Below are positions 35,351 through 46,213 of a stretch of DNA of 64,000 nt, piece by piece. Source of the DNA: Pseudoflavitalea rhizosphaerae (GTDB lineage Bacteria > Bacteroidota > Bacteroidia > Chitinophagales > Chitinophagaceae); NCBI RefSeq assembly GCF_003991355.1, contig NZ_RCSU01000003.1, forward strand, positions 186,001-250,000, written 5' to 3'. Position 1 is the first letter of the stretch; each line of letters starts with the position of its first letter. The translations under genes were made by a program, and so were the position numbers. The notes under the pieces are model-generated. The model was not told the DNA's origin. It saw only the letters and a list, made by a program, of their open reading frames with translations, and did no database searches.

Positions 35351-36760
35351 TTACTTGGTTATTGCCGGTTTTTTCTTAGCCAGTGCAATATAATAAATTG
35401 GGATGCCAATCAGCGTAATGATCAGCCCCGGCCAGGTATAATTTGGCTTAAAAATGATAAGCAATGTACAAAATGCCACTCCCATGAGAATGTAGAGAAT
35501 GGGCATTACAGGATAACCGAAGGCTTTATAAGGACGCTCCATATCCGGGCGTTTCTTGCGGAGGATGAAGATCCCGATAATGGTGAGCATGTAAAAGAGC
35601 ACCACAACAAAAGAGATCATATCCAGTAATTGCCCGTAAGAACCGCTGATACACCAGGCGCAGATCACCAGGCACTGGATCCAGAGCCCTTTTGCGGGCA
35701 CCGCGTTCTTATTGAGGGTTGAAGCTTGTTTGAAGAAGAGACCATCTTTTGCCATGGTATAATATACGCGGGCTCCGGACAGGATCATTCCGTTACTGCA
35801 TCCGAAGGTGCTCACCATGATCATAATGGCAATGATATAAGAACCGATGGAACCGAAAATATTCTGCGCTGCAGCTACTGCTACCCTGTCTTTACTGGCA
35901 GATGCGATCTCATCCAAAGGCAATACAGCAGTATACATCACGTTGGTGCTGACATAAATGAGGGTTACCACGAAAGTGCCGAGGAAAAGACTGAGGCCGA
36001 TATTCCTTTTAGGGTTCTTGATCTCTCCGGCAATGAAGGTAACGTTGTTCCAGGCATCTGAACTGAAGATGGACCCTACCATGGCGGCAGCGATAGCGCC
36101 GAATGCGAGCGCAGTAGTATAAGCTTCCGGATTGCCCAGTTGGTGCAGGTTCCAGGCATCTGCCCAGTTGGCTTTCCAGATCTCGCCATCAGCCATGATG
36201 AAACCGAAAAGGATCAGTCCGAACAGGCTGAGCAGTTTCACGAGCGTAAGGGTGGTTTGAATGATCTTCCCTTCTTTTACACCACGCGTGTTGATATACG
36301 TTAGTAATACCGCAATACCGATAGCTAATAGCTGTGCAGGTGATATTTTGAAATTCCCTATCTGGATAGCTACCAGATCTTCACTGAGTGATGGGATGAG
36401 ATAGGCTGTGAATTTTGCAAAGGCCACGCAAACGGCGGCGATAGTGGCCGTTTGGATCACGGCAAAAAAGCTCCATCCATATAAAAAGCCTAACAAGGGA
36501 TTGTAGGCTTCTTTCAGATAAACGTATTGACCACCGGCTTTGGGGAACATACCGCTCAATTCGCCATAGCTGAGGGCTGCTGTGAGGGTCATGAATCCGG
36601 TAATGAGCCAGACAGCGATCAGCCATCCAGCGCTGCCCACATTGCGGGTGATATCAGCGCCAACAATAAAGATACCGGAACCGATCATGGAACCTGCCAC
36701 AATCATGGTAGCATCCAGCAAGCCAAGGGTTGGCTTGAATGAGGTGGTTTGTTCAGCCAT
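35351..36760 (-). CDS. APC-family amino acid permease
   Basis: 469 residues with 12 predicted helices. The first helix carries the APC motif IVAGSMIGSGIFIVG, and ALSYGELSGMFPKAGGQYVY is the helix 2-3 signature of the amino acid/polyamine/organocation superfamily. Closest in style to LAT-like serine/threonine or glutamate exchangers, but the substrate cannot be assigned. Inner membrane. It is 2 bp from rfaE1, so they are probably co-transcribed although functionally unrelated. Confidence 0.88.
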   Translation of the reverse strand: MAEQTTSFKPTLGLLDATMIVAGSMIGSGIFIVGADITRNVGSAGWLIAVWLITGFMTLTAALSYGELSGMFPKAGGQYVYLKEAYNPLLGFLYGWSFFAVIQTATIAAVCVAFAKFTAYLIPSLSEDLVAIQIGNFKISPAQLLAIGIAVLLTYINTRGVKEGKIIQTTLTLVKLLSLFGLILFGFIMADGEIWKANWADAWNLHQLGNPEAYTTALAFGAIAAAMVGSIFSSDAWNNVTFIAGEIKNPKRNIGLSLFLGTFVVTLIYVSTNVMYTAVLPLDEIASASKDRVAVAAAQNIFGSIGSYIIAIMIMVSTFGCSNGMILSGARVYYTMAKDGLFFKQASTLNKNAVPAKGLWIQCLVICAWCISGSYGQLLDMISFVVVLFYMLTIIGIFILRKKRPDMERPYKAFGYPVMPILYILMGVAFCTLLIIFKPNYTWPGLIITLIGIPIYYIALAKKKPAITK

Positions 36761-36818
36761 AAACAGCAGTTGAGATAAGGGTTTTAGTTTTGGTGGTTTT
36801 TACAGGAAAGAGCGGCTG

Positions 36819-37430
36819 TTATGGCTTGCCTTTCTTTGCTGCATATTGAGCGTTCAGTCCTTTGATGAGATCGCCGGTTACATCATACATCGTGTCTTTG
36901 TAGTACATCAGCAGACCAGGCTCATACGAAAGTATAAACGCATATCCTTTATCCTTGTTATAATCTTTCAGATAATCTTCCACTGTTTTGCGGAGCGTAC
37001 CCATGTTTTCCACCTGTGTCTTCTGCATATCCTGCTCCAGGGAGGCTTTGCGCTCACCAAAATTGCGCTGCATGGTAGCGAGCTCGTTCTGGGCTTTCAG
37101 CTGATCTGCCTCAGTGATGGCCTGTCCGAGCGACTGCATCTGGTTTTGCAGTTGTTGCACACGGCGCTGGTACTGGTTATTGAGCTGGTTCAGCTCATTA
37201 TTCATGGAAGCTTCTTTCTTCTTCATCTGCTCCAGTACGTCTTTGAAATATTCGTAATGATTTTGCAGTGAATCGATATCGAAATATCCGATGCGGAAAC
37301 TGTTATTTGCAGTTTTTTCAGCTTCCACAGATACCTTCTTCAGTTCCTTATTACCGTTGAAATGGAGATAGAACAAAACGCCGGTCAATACGAGGGCCAG
37401 AACACTTAAGATTGTAGAGATATTCCTCAT
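36819..37430 (-). CDS. OmpH/Skp-family periplasmic chaperone-like protein
   Basis: 203 residues. An N-terminal hydrophobic segment (about 6-23) acts as signal anchor. A long charged coiled coil (about 60-145; for example LNQLNNQYQRRVQQLQNQM) forms the Skp-type tentacles. Opening strand FRIGYFDIDSL and the closing AFILSYEPGLLMYYKDTMYD, VTGDLIKGLNAQY are characteristic of OmpH proteins. It likely helps outer membrane proteins cross the periplasm. It lies between rpoC's terminator and the permease gene. Confidence 0.85.
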   Translation of the reverse strand: MRNISTILSVLALVLTGVLFYLHFNGNKELKKVSVEAEKTANNSFRIGYFDIDSLQNHYEYFKDVLEQMKKKEASMNNELNQLNNQYQRRVQQLQNQMQSLGQAITEADQLKAQNELATMQRNFGERKASLEQDMQKTQVENMGTLRKTVEDYLKDYNKDKGYAFILSYEPGLLMYYKDTMYDVTGDLIKGLNAQYAAKKGKP

Positions 37431-37510
37431 TCAAAGCTTTTTTGCAAGATATGCTCTTGAGATAAAAGAAAATTGTTAAAAGTTTTAACACTAAACGATC
37501 GTAATATAAT

Positions 37511-37550
37511 AAAACAAAAAGAGTAGAAAGCATTGAGCTTCCTACTCTTT
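37511..37550 (-). terminator. Terminator of rpoBC
   Basis: On the minus strand, AAAGAGTAG-G-AAGC, loop TCAAT, GCTT-T-CTACTCTTT, followed by TTGTTTTATT. The position is 42 bp after the rpoC stop. Confidence 0.8.
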
Positions 37551-37591
37551 GGTTATATGTACCATCAGGCATTCATCATGCGGTCAGGTAA

Positions 37592-40500
37592 TTATTCTTC
37601 GTCATCAAAGCTCATGGCTTCGCGGGTGGTCTGGAGCAGTTCATATTCTTCCTTGCTGCCTACAACCATGTTGTCGAAGTCACGGAGACCAGTACCTGCA
37701 GGGATCGGGTGACCAGTGATCACGTTTTCTTTCAGGCCGAGCATGTCATCAGATTTACCCTGAATAGCGGCTGAAGACAGTACTTTGGTGGTTTCCTGGA
37801 ACGATGCAGCTGAGATCCAGCTTTGTGTTCCGAGTGATGCTTTGGTGATACCGAGCAGAACAGGGTGGGAAGTGGCAGGGTTTGCATCCCTGTATTCCAC
37901 CGCTTTCTTATCGTTCCTGCGGAGGATGGAGTTTTCCTCGCGGATCTCACGCAGGCTTGCGATCTGACCGGCTTTCAGCTTGGTGCTTTCACCTGCATCT
38001 GAAATCACTTTCTTGTCGAAGATCCAGTCGTTCTCTTCGATGAAGTCGAAGCGGTCTTCCAGGTCTTCTTCGAGGAAGCGGGTATCACCCGGATCAACGA
38101 TCTCAACCTTCTTCATCATCTGACGAACGATCACTTCAATATGTTTGTCGTTGATCTTCACACCTTGTAAACGGTAAACCTCCTGGATCTCATTCACAAC
38201 GTACTCCTGTACAGCGAAAGGTCCTTTGATAGAGAGGATATCACCAGGCGCGATCTGACCGTCTGACAGGGCAGCACCGGCTTTTATGAAGTCTCCGTCC
38301 TGAACCAGGATCTGACGTGTGAGCGGAACGAGGTATTTTTTAACAACACCATCTTTCGCTTCGATCACGATCTCACGGTTACCACGTTTGATCACGCCGA
38401 ATGAAACCACACCGTCGATCTCGCAGACAACCGCAGGGTTACCCGGGTTACGTGCTTCGAAGAGCTCGGTTACACGTGGCAGACCACCGGTGATGTCACG
38501 CTGCATACGCAGTGTTCTCGGGATCTTCACCAGTACCTGGCCGGCGCGTACTTCTTCCGCTTCGTCCACAATGATATGTGAACCTACCGGTAAGTTGTAC
38601 AACTTCACGTCCTTGCCTTCTACTACGAGGGTCGGGATCTTGTTCTTATCTTTTGTTTCGATAACCACTTTCTCACGGTGACCGGTTTGTTCATCGGCCT
38701 CTTCGCGGTAAGTGATACCATCGATAACGTTATCGAATTTGATACGACCAGGGATCTCAGCAACTACTACGTTGTTGAACGGATCCCATGTGCAGATCGG
38801 ATCTCCTTTCTTGATCTGTTGTCCGTCTTTCACCAGCAGAGTTGCACCGTAAGGTACGTTGTTGGTGATGAGGAGGCGGTCGTTCTTCACGTCCATGATA
38901 CGGATCTCACCGGTACGGCCGATTACGATCTGGATCTTTTCGCCTTCCATGTTTTCGGTTGTTACTGTACGTAAGCCATCGAACTGTACAGTACCGTCGA
39001 ATTTGGCGGGGAGTGAAGACTCGATTGAAGCGGACCCCGCAACACCACCCACGTGGAAGGTACGGAGAGTAAGCTGTGTACCAGGCTCACCGATCGACTG
39101 CGCAGCGATGATACCAACCGCGTCACCTTTCTGTGCAATGTTTCCGGTTGCAAGGTTCTTACCGTAACATTTCACGCACACACCCCTTCTGCTTTCGCAG
39201 GTGAGTACAGAGCGGATCTCTACGGTTTCGATACCAGCTTCTTCGATCTCTTTACCAATGAGCTCGGTGATCTGTGAGCCGCCGGCTACGATCAGTTTCT
39301 CAGTGGCAGGGTTGTATACATCGTGGAGCGAAGTACGTCCGATGATACGATCGTACAGTGGCTCTACTACTTCTTCATTGTCTTTCAGTGCACTGGTAGC
39401 AATACCACGCAGTGTTCCGCAATCCTCTTCGGTGATCACCACATCCTGCGCAACGTCTACGAGACGACGTGTGAGGTAACCGGCATCGGCCGTTTTAAGG
39501 GCGGTATCCGCCAGACCTTTACGCGCACCGTGGGTAGAGATGAAGTAGTCCAATACGTTCAGACCGCCCTTGAAGTTGGAAAGGATCGGGTTTTCGATGA
39601 TCTCACTTCCGGATGAACCTGATTTTCTTGGCTTCGCCATCAGACCCCTGATACCGCAAAGCTGTTTGATCTGTTGTTTGGAACCACGCGCACCGGAATC
39701 GAGCATCATGTAAACTGAGTTGAAACCTTGTTTGTCGGTTGCCAGTTCACGGATGAGCGTTTCAGTGATGCGGGTATCCACGCGAGACCAGATGTCTACG
39801 ATCTGGTTGTAACGTTCGTTATTGGTGATCAGACCGAGGTTATAGTTGTCCCATACTTCGTCCACCTCACCTTTCGCGTTATCCAGCACTTCTTCTTTGA
39901 TACTCGGAATGATCAGGTCATTGATAGAGAATGACAGACCACCCTGGAAGGCAGTACGGAAACCGAGCTGCTTGATATCATCCAGGAACTTCGCTGTTTT
40001 TGGAACGTTGGTGATGGTGATGATGTCACCGATGATCTCACGGAGAGATTTCTTGGTGAGCAGGGCATTGATATAACCAACCTCTTTAGGCACGAACTGG
40101 TTGAACAGTACGCGGCCTACAGTGGTTTCGATCAGTTTCTTTTTCAGAGAACCATCTTCAGTACGCACATCGGCTTTCACCTTGATGTACGCGTGCAGTT
40201 CAACAGAGCCTTCGTTGTGAGCGATGATCACTTCTTCAGCGCTGTAGAATGCTTTTCCTTCGCCGCGGATCTTTTCGGTATCGGTTGAGCGCTTACCTTT
40301 TGTGATATAGTACAGACCGAGTACCATGTCCTGTGAAGGCAGGGTCATCGGAGCACCGTTCTGCGGGTTGAGGATGTTGTGTGAAGACAGCATCAGGAGT
40401 TGGGCTTCCAGTACAGCGGCATTGCTCAAAGGAACGTGAACCGCCATCTGGTCACCATCGAAGTCGGCGTTGAACGCAGAACACACGAGCGGGTGCAGCT

Positions 40501-41878
40501 GGATCGCTTTACCTTCGATCAGTTTGGGCTGGAAGGCCTGGATAGACAACCTGTGCAGCGTTGGGGCACGGTTGAGCATCACTGGGTGACCTTTCAGGAT
40601 GTTCTCGAGGATATCCCAAACAACAGCTTCCTTGCGGTCTACCAGTTTACGGGCAGACTTCACTGTTTTTACGATACCTCTTTCAATCAGCTTGCGGATG
40701 ATGAATGGTTTGAACAATTCAGCAGCCATATCTTTCGGCAGACCGCATTCGTGGAGTTTCAGCTCAGGGCCTACCACGATAACGGAACGACCGGAATAGT
40801 CAACACGTTTACCAAGCAGGTTCTGACGGAAACGACCTTGTTTACCTTTCAGTACATCGGAGAGAGATTTCAATGCGCGACCACCTTCAGCTTTCACCGC
40901 ATTTGATTTACGGCTATTGTCGAACAGTGAGTCAACGGCTTCCTGCAGCATACGTTTTTCGTTACGCAGGATCACCTCAGGCGCCTTGATCTCCAACAGT
41001 CTTTTCAGACGGTTGTTACGGATGATCACACGACGGTAGAGATCGTTCAGGTCAGAAGATGCGAAACGGCCGCCATCCAGGGGAACCAGCGGACGAAGTT
41101 CCGGCGGGATCACAGGGATGTACTGCATTACCATCCACTCAGGGCGGTTGGTGATGCGGCCATTGGCTTCACGGAAAGCTTCCACTACGCTCAGACGCTT
41201 GAGGGCATCTGCTTTACGTTGCTGGGAAGTTTCAGTAGCAGCAGCATTGCGGAGATCGAATGAGAGAGAATCCAGTTCGATACGACCGAGCAGATCGTGA
41301 ACGGCTTCCGCACCCATCTTGGCAATGAACTTCTGCGGATCATCATCAGGCAGATACTGGTTCTCTTTGGGGAGTGTTTCCAGGATCTCCAGGTATTCTT
41401 CTTCAGTGAGCAGGTCACCAGTTTTGAGTCCGTCGCGGACACCACCCTGAATCACTACAAACCTTTCATAATAAACGATGGTCTCCAGTTTCTTGGAGCT
41501 TACGCCCAGCAGATAACCGATCTTGTTGGGAAGGCTCTTGAAATACCAGATATGAACAACAGGTACTACGAGCTTGATATGGCCCATGCGCTCGCGGCGA
41601 ACCTTCTTCTCAGTTACTTCCACACCGCAACGGTCGCACACAATGCCTTTATAACGGATACGCTTATACTTACCGCAGGCGCACTCATAATCCTTTACAG
41701 GTCCGAAGATGCGTTCGCAGAACAAACCATCACGTTCAGGTTTGTAAGTACGGTAGTTGATGGTCTCAGGCTTCAGTACTTCGCCATAGCTGCGCTCCAG
41801 GATGGAGTCAGGGGAAGCGAGACCGATGGTGATCTTAGAAAACGTGGCTTTGGGACGATTATCTTTTTTGATAGCCAT
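37592..41878 (-). CDS. rpoC: DNA-directed RNA polymerase subunit beta'
   Basis: 1428 residues. Zinc site 1 in [20 protein letters not shown] near residue 67; catalytic Mg motif [15 protein letters not shown]; bridge helix/trigger loop region with [10 protein letters not shown]; zinc site 2 around [13 protein letters not shown]. The start [20 protein letters not shown] is as in other Bacteroidota. It follows rpoB by 72 bp and has its own terminator. Complete, with no unusual interruption. Confidence 0.98.
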   Translation of the reverse strand: MAIKKDNRPKATFSKITIGLASPDSILERSYGEVLKPETINYRTYKPERDGLFCERIFGPVKDYECACGKYKRIRYKGIVCDRCGVEVTEKKVRRERMGHIKLVVPVVHIWYFKSLPNKIGYLLGVSSKKLETIVYYERFVVIQGGVRDGLKTGDLLTEEEYLEILETLPKENQYLPDDDPQKFIAKMGAEAVHDLLGRIELDSLSFDLRNAAATETSQQRKADALKRLSVVEAFREANGRITNRPEWMVMQYIPVIPPELRPLVPLDGGRFASSDLNDLYRRVIIRNNRLKRLLEIKAPEVILRNEKRMLQEAVDSLFDNSRKSNAVKAEGGRALKSLSDVLKGKQGRFRQNLLGKRVDYSGRSVIVVGPELKLHECGLPKDMAAELFKPFIIRKLIERGIVKTVKSARKLVDRKEAVVWDILENILKGHPVMLNRAPTLHRLSIQAFQPKLIEGKAIQLHPLVCSAFNADFDGDQMAVHVPLSNAAVLEAQLLMLSSHNILNPQNGAPMTLPSQDMVLGLYYITKGKRSTDTEKIRGEGKAFYSAEEVIIAHNEGSVELHAYIKVKADVRTEDGSLKKKLIETTVGRVLFNQFVPKEVGYINALLTKKSLREIIGDIITITNVPKTAKFLDDIKQLGFRTAFQGGLSFSINDLIIPSIKEEVLDNAKGEVDEVWDNYNLGLITNNERYNQIVDIWSRVDTRITETLIRELATDKQGFNSVYMMLDSGARGSKQQIKQLCGIRGLMAKPRKSGSSGSEIIENPILSNFKGGLNVLDYFISTHGARKGLADTALKTADAGYLTRRLVDVAQDVVITEEDCGTLRGIATSALKDNEEVVEPLYDRIIGRTSLHDVYNPATEKLIVAGGSQITELIGKEIEEAGIETVEIRSVLTCESRRGVCVKCYGKNLATGNIAQKGDAVGIIAAQSIGEPGTQLTLRTFHVGGVAGSASIESSLPAKFDGTVQFDGLRTVTTENMEGEKIQIVIGRTGEIRIMDVKNDRLLITNNVPYGATLLVKDGQQIKKGDPICTWDPFNNVVVAEIPGRIKFDNVIDGITYREEADEQTGHREKVVIETKDKNKIPTLVVEGKDVKLYNLPVGSHIIVDEAEEVRAGQVLVKIPRTLRMQRDITGGLPRVTELFEARNPGNPAVVCEIDGVVSFGVIKRGNREIVIEAKDGVVKKYLVPLTRQILVQDGDFIKAGAALSDGQIAPGDILSIKGPFAVQEYVVNEIQEVYRLQGVKINDKHIEVIVRQMMKKVEIVDPGDTRFLEEDLEDRFDFIEENDWIFDKKVISDAGESTKLKAGQIASLREIREENSILRRNDKKAVEYRDANPATSHPVLLGITKASLGTQSWISAASFQETTKVLSSAAIQGKSDDMLGLKENVITGHPIPAGTGLRDFDNMVVGSKEEYELLQTTREAMSFDDEE

Positions 41879-41950
41879 ATTATAGTTTTCAGTTTCTTTT
41901 TAAAAATTACAAATTCAACGCACACGGGTGTTATCGGGCAACCATCACTG

Positions 41951-44900
41951 TTAATCGAACTTCAGGTCGAGACCCAGACCTCTCAACTCGTGTACCAACA
42001 CGTTGAAGGATTCAGGGATACCAGCCCTCGGGATATTATCACCTTTCACGATCGCTTCATAAGTTTTCGCACGGCCGATGATATCGTCAGACTTGATGGT
42101 TAACAGTTCCTGGAGGATATTGGATGCACCGTATGCTTCGAGTGCCCAAACTTCCATCTCACCGAAACGCTGACCACCGAACTGGGCTTTACCACCGAGC
42201 GGTTGTTGCGTGATGAGAGAGTATGGTCCGATGCTACGTGCGTGCATCTTATCGTCCACCATGTGGTGCAGTTTGATCATGTAGATCACACCCACGGTTG
42301 CTTTCTGGTGGAAGCGCTCGCCGGTTTCACCATCGTGCAGGTAGGTATGGCCGAAAGTTGGCAGACCAGCCTTATCGATGTTCTGTGCGATCTCATCTAC
42401 AGTAGCACCGTCGAAGATCGGAGTGGCGAATTTCACACCCAGTTTCAGACCTGCCCAACCGAGTACAGTCTCATAGATCTGTCCAAGGTTCATACGGGAA
42501 GGTACACCCAACGGGTTGAGAACGATGTCTACCGGTGTACCATCAGCGAGGAACGGCATGTCTTCTGCACGCACGATCTTGGCTACGATACCTTTGTTAC
42601 CGTGACGGCCCGCCATCTTATCACCCACTTTCAGCTTACGCTTAACAGCGAGGTATACTTTCGCGAGTTTCAATACGCCTGCAGGTAACTCGTCACCGAT
42701 AGAGATGTTGAATTTCTCTCTCTTGTAACGTCCGAGCTCTTCGTTGAACTTGATATTATAGTTGTGAAGCAGGATGTTGATCTGATCATCGATGGAATTA
42801 TCACCAGTCCAACCCAGCGGATTCACGTTCTGGTAGTCGATACCACCGAGGTTCTTGGGATTGAATTTGGCGCCCTTTCCGATCAGCACCTCACCGAAGT
42901 TGTTGTTCACACCCATGCTGGCCTTGTCTTTCAACAGGGATTGCAGTTTGTTCATCAACAGTTCCTTCAGTTCTTCCACATTCTTTTCGTGGATCTTTTC
43001 CAGTTTTTCCAGGGAAGCTTTCTCGCGGATCTTCGCGTTCTTGTCTTTCTTGGCGCGCTGGAACAGTTTCTTACCGATCACCACACCTTCCACACCATTG
43101 GGTGCTTTCAGAGAAGCGTCTTTTGCATCACCGGCTTTGTCACCGAAGATGGCGCGGAGCAGTTTCTCTTCAGGAGTAGGATCGCTCTCTCCTTTCGGAG
43201 TGATCTTACCGATGAGGATATCTCCTTCTTTGATGGCAGCACCCAGGCGGATGATACCGTTTTCGTCGAGGTCTTTGGTAGCCTCTTCAGAAACGTTGGG
43301 GATATCTGGTGTCAGTTCTTCTTCACCGAGTTTTGTATCGCGGACTTCCAGTTCGTATTCAGAGATGTGGATAGAAGTGAAGAGGTCTTCACGGGCCACG
43401 CGCTCATTGATTACGATGGCATCCTCGAAGTTGTAACCTTTCCATGGCATGAAGGCCACCTGCAGGTTACGTCCGAGCGCCAGTTCACCGGCCTGAACCG
43501 CGTAACCTTCTGTGAGGAAGTCGCCTTTTTTCATGCGCTGTCCTTTCTTAACGGAAGGTTTGTGGTTGATGCAGGTTTCCTGGTTGGTTTTGATGAACTT
43601 GGTGAGTTTGTATATCCTGAGATCATCTTCGAAGCTTACCAGGCGGTCAGCTTCTGTACGATCGTAACGGATGTGTATTTCGCTTCCGTCTACATATTCC
43701 ACCACACCATCACCTTCTGCAAGGATCTGAACACGCGCATCGCGGGCAGCTTTTCCTTCCAGGCCTGTACCCACGATGGGGTTTTCAGGGCGGATCAGGG
43801 GAACAGCCTGACGTTGCATGTTTGATCCCATCAGGGCACGGTTGGCGTCATCGTGCTCAAGGAACGGAATGAGAGAAGCTGAGAGACCCACAATCTGGTT
43901 GGGGGCCACGTCCATGAACTCTACTTCCTCTTTATCGAGGATCGGGAAGTCGCCAGTTTGACGGGAAGCTACTTTATCTTCAGCGAAGATGCCTTTATCG
44001 TCCAATGGCGCAGAAGCCTGGGCAATTTTGGCGATATCTTCTTCTTCAGCAGAAAGGAAAGTGAGTTTCTTCAGGTCTACTTTACCGTTATCCACTTTAT
44101 GGTAAGGTGTTTCGATGAAGCCCATCTCATTGATCTTCGCATGTACGCAAAGGGTAGAGATCAGACCGATATTCGGACCTTCCGGAGTTTCGATGGTACA
44201 GAGACGGCCGTAGTGGCTGTAGTGTACGTCACGAACCTCAAAGCCGGCGCGCTCACGGCTCAGACCACCTGGTCCGAGTGCGGAGATACGACGTTTGTGG
44301 GTGATCTCGGAAAGCGGGTTGGTCTGGTCCAGGAACTGGGAGAGCTGTGATGTTCCGAAGAAGGAGTTGATCACAGAGCTCAGGGTCCTTGCATTGATCA
44401 GGTCAACCGGAGTGAACACCTCATTGTCGCGCACGTTCATACGTTCGCGGATGGTACGGGCCATACGTGCCAGACCAACACCGAACTGGGCGTAGAGTTG
44501 CTCCCCTACTGTACGAACACGGCGGTTAGACAAGTGATCGATATCATCGATCTCGGCCTTACCATTGGTGAGGCGAACGAGGTACTTGATGATCTCGATG
44601 ATATCTTCCTTGGTCAGCGTCTTTTGGTCAAGCGGCTGGCTCAGGTTCAACTTACGGTTGATCTTATAGCGGCCTACTTCACCGAGGTCATAACGTTTGT
44701 CAGAGAAGAAGAGTTTGTCGATGATACCACGGGCAGTTTCGTCGTCCGGTGCATCAGCGCCGCGCAGTTGGCGGTAGATATGTTGAACAGCTTCCAATTC
44801 TGAGTTGGAAGTGTCTTTGTTCAGGGTATTGTAGATGATAGCGTAGTCGCCGCCCACATCTTCTTTCTGAACGAATACGGATTTCACATCCATATCGGCG

Positions 44901-45754
44901 ATCATGTCGATGGCTTCATCGTCGAGAACGGTATCGCGCTCGAGTACCACTTCATTACGCTCGATGGACACTACTTCACCGGTATCTTCGTCCACGAAGT
45001 CTTCCACCCATGTTCTCAGTACGCGGGCAGCGAGGCGCCTTCCAACATACTTGCCCAGGGACTTTCTGTCGCCCTTCACTTCATCAGCCATGCCGAAGAG
45101 CTCGAGGATGTCCTTATCGGTTTCAAAACCGATAGAACGCAACAGGGTAGTTACGGGGAATTTCTTTTTACGGTCGATGTACGCATACATCACGTTGTTG
45201 ATATCGGTGGCAAACTCCATCCATGCTCCTTTGAAAGGGATCACGCGGGCAGAGTAGATCTTGGTGCCGTTGGGGTGGATGGACTGCCCGAAGAATACAC
45301 CAGGTGAACGGTGCAACTGGGAAACCACCACACGCTCAGCTCCGTTGATCACGAATGTACCGCGGGGCGTCATGTAGGGAATGTTGCCAAGGAATACGTC
45401 TTGCACGATGGTTTGGAAATCCACGTGCTCTTCATCATTACAGCTCAAACGCAGCTTCGCCTTGAGGGGAACGGCGTAGGTCAATCCGCGCTCCATACAC
45501 TCTTCGATGGTGTAACGGGGCGGGTCAATGAAATAATCCAGGAACTCCAGCACGAAGATGTTGCGGGTGTCTGTGATAGGAAAGTTTTCCTTGAACACCT
45601 TGAACAGACCTTCGATATTACGCTTGTCCGGAGTGGTCTCTAACTGGAAAAATTCTTTGAAAGATTGAATCTGTACTTCGAGGAGGTCAGGAGCTTCAGC
45701 TAAGTTTTTGATCTTACCGAAGTTGATCCTGCTTTGCAATTTTGTTGAAGACAT
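41951..45754 (-). CDS. rpoB: DNA-directed RNA polymerase subunit beta
   Basis: 1267 residues. The rifampicin region reads [30 protein letters not shown], in two overlapping blocks, with wild-type-looking residues; [18 protein letters not shown] and [12 protein letters not shown] are conserved RpoB segments. Normally rpoB follows rplL directly; here a 6.6-kb LacI/GH92 segment lies between, and rpoB has its own -7 box at 45920-45927 with a 165-bp leader. rpoC follows. Confidence 0.98.
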   Translation of the reverse strand: MSSTKLQSRINFGKIKNLAEAPDLLEVQIQSFKEFFQLETTPDKRNIEGLFKVFKENFPITDTRNIFVLEFLDYFIDPPRYTIEECMERGLTYAVPLKAKLRLSCNDEEHVDFQTIVQDVFLGNIPYMTPRGTFVINGAERVVVSQLHRSPGVFFGQSIHPNGTKIYSARVIPFKGAWMEFATDINNVMYAYIDRKKKFPVTTLLRSIGFETDKDILELFGMADEVKGDRKSLGKYVGRRLAARVLRTWVEDFVDEDTGEVVSIERNEVVLERDTVLDDEAIDMIADMDVKSVFVQKEDVGGDYAIIYNTLNKDTSNSELEAVQHIYRQLRGADAPDDETARGIIDKLFFSDKRYDLGEVGRYKINRKLNLSQPLDQKTLTKEDIIEIIKYLVRLTNGKAEIDDIDHLSNRRVRTVGEQLYAQFGVGLARMARTIRERMNVRDNEVFTPVDLINARTLSSVINSFFGTSQLSQFLDQTNPLSEITHKRRISALGPGGLSRERAGFEVRDVHYSHYGRLCTIETPEGPNIGLISTLCVHAKINEMGFIETPYHKVDNGKVDLKKLTFLSAEEEDIAKIAQASAPLDDKGIFAEDKVASRQTGDFPILDKEEVEFMDVAPNQIVGLSASLIPFLEHDDANRALMGSNMQRQAVPLIRPENPIVGTGLEGKAARDARVQILAEGDGVVEYVDGSEIHIRYDRTEADRLVSFEDDLRIYKLTKFIKTNQETCINHKPSVKKGQRMKKGDFLTEGYAVQAGELALGRNLQVAFMPWKGYNFEDAIVINERVAREDLFTSIHISEYELEVRDTKLGEEELTPDIPNVSEEATKDLDENGIIRLGAAIKEGDILIGKITPKGESDPTPEEKLLRAIFGDKAGDAKDASLKAPNGVEGVVIGKKLFQRAKKDKNAKIREKASLEKLEKIHEKNVEELKELLMNKLQSLLKDKASMGVNNNFGEVLIGKGAKFNPKNLGGIDYQNVNPLGWTGDNSIDDQINILLHNYNIKFNEELGRYKREKFNISIGDELPAGVLKLAKVYLAVKRKLKVGDKMAGRHGNKGIVAKIVRAEDMPFLADGTPVDIVLNPLGVPSRMNLGQIYETVLGWAGLKLGVKFATPIFDGATVDEIAQNIDKAGLPTFGHTYLHDGETGERFHQKATVGVIYMIKLHHMVDDKMHARSIGPYSLITQQPLGGKAQFGGQRFGEMEVWALEAYGASNILQELLTIKSDDIIGRAKTYEAIVKGDNIPRAGIPESFNVLVHELRGLGLDLKFD

Positions 45755-46175
45755 ATTGATTAAAACCGGTTTTTAGTTGTTCGAACGCAAAAATCGTCTA
45801 TAGACAAAAAAATTACAGGAGAACTTACAGGTTCTCAGTGCACTGAAAATGAGGCAGTTATGTGAAAATGGCCATGTAATTCAACGTACCTCTACTAATT
45901 AGTTTATGAAAATGGACGGCAAAGGTATGAAATATACGTTCAAAAAACAAGAAAATTGTTTCTAGCAAAATTCAGACCGAATTTAAGGGAAAATGAGCAG
46001 ATTTCCAGCGCTGCCATCACCTGCAAAAAGAGGAAAAATTGAGGGTGCCCGTACCGGTCCTCCGGCTGTCTGACGGGTGTGACACAAAAATAAGGTATTG
46101 CACCCCCGGTTCACTAAAAAGTATTGACGAATACGGTTGAAAAGTTAGTGAAATAAGGCATTTAGGATGTGAAAC
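45755..46175. other. rpoB leader and upstream spacer
   Basis: 420 bp without a gene. It contains the candidate rpoB promoter and a 10-bp palindrome GTCTATAGAC (45795-45804) in the leader. From 45960 to 46175 nothing else is recognised. Confidence 0.5.
45920..45950 (-). promoter_or_regulatory. rpoB promoter
   Basis: Minus-strand TACCTTTG (45920-45927) matches the -7 consensus exactly. TTG at 45948-45950 gives a -33 element at 20-bp spacing. This fits an rpoB transcription unit independent of rplJL. Confidence 0.65.
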
Positions 46176-46213
46176 AGGGGGCCGCCAGCCGCTCGCCTCC
46201 GGCGAGTGGCAAC
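46176..46213. repeat. Half-copy of the REP-like repeat
   Basis: CAGGGG...GCCAG(C)CGCTCGCCTC(C)GGCGAGTG(G)C aligns along its whole length with one arm of the palindrome at 20553-20591. It folds as CCGCTCGCC-TCC-GGCGAGTGG. It ends at the stop codon of the GH92 gene. Confidence 0.75.
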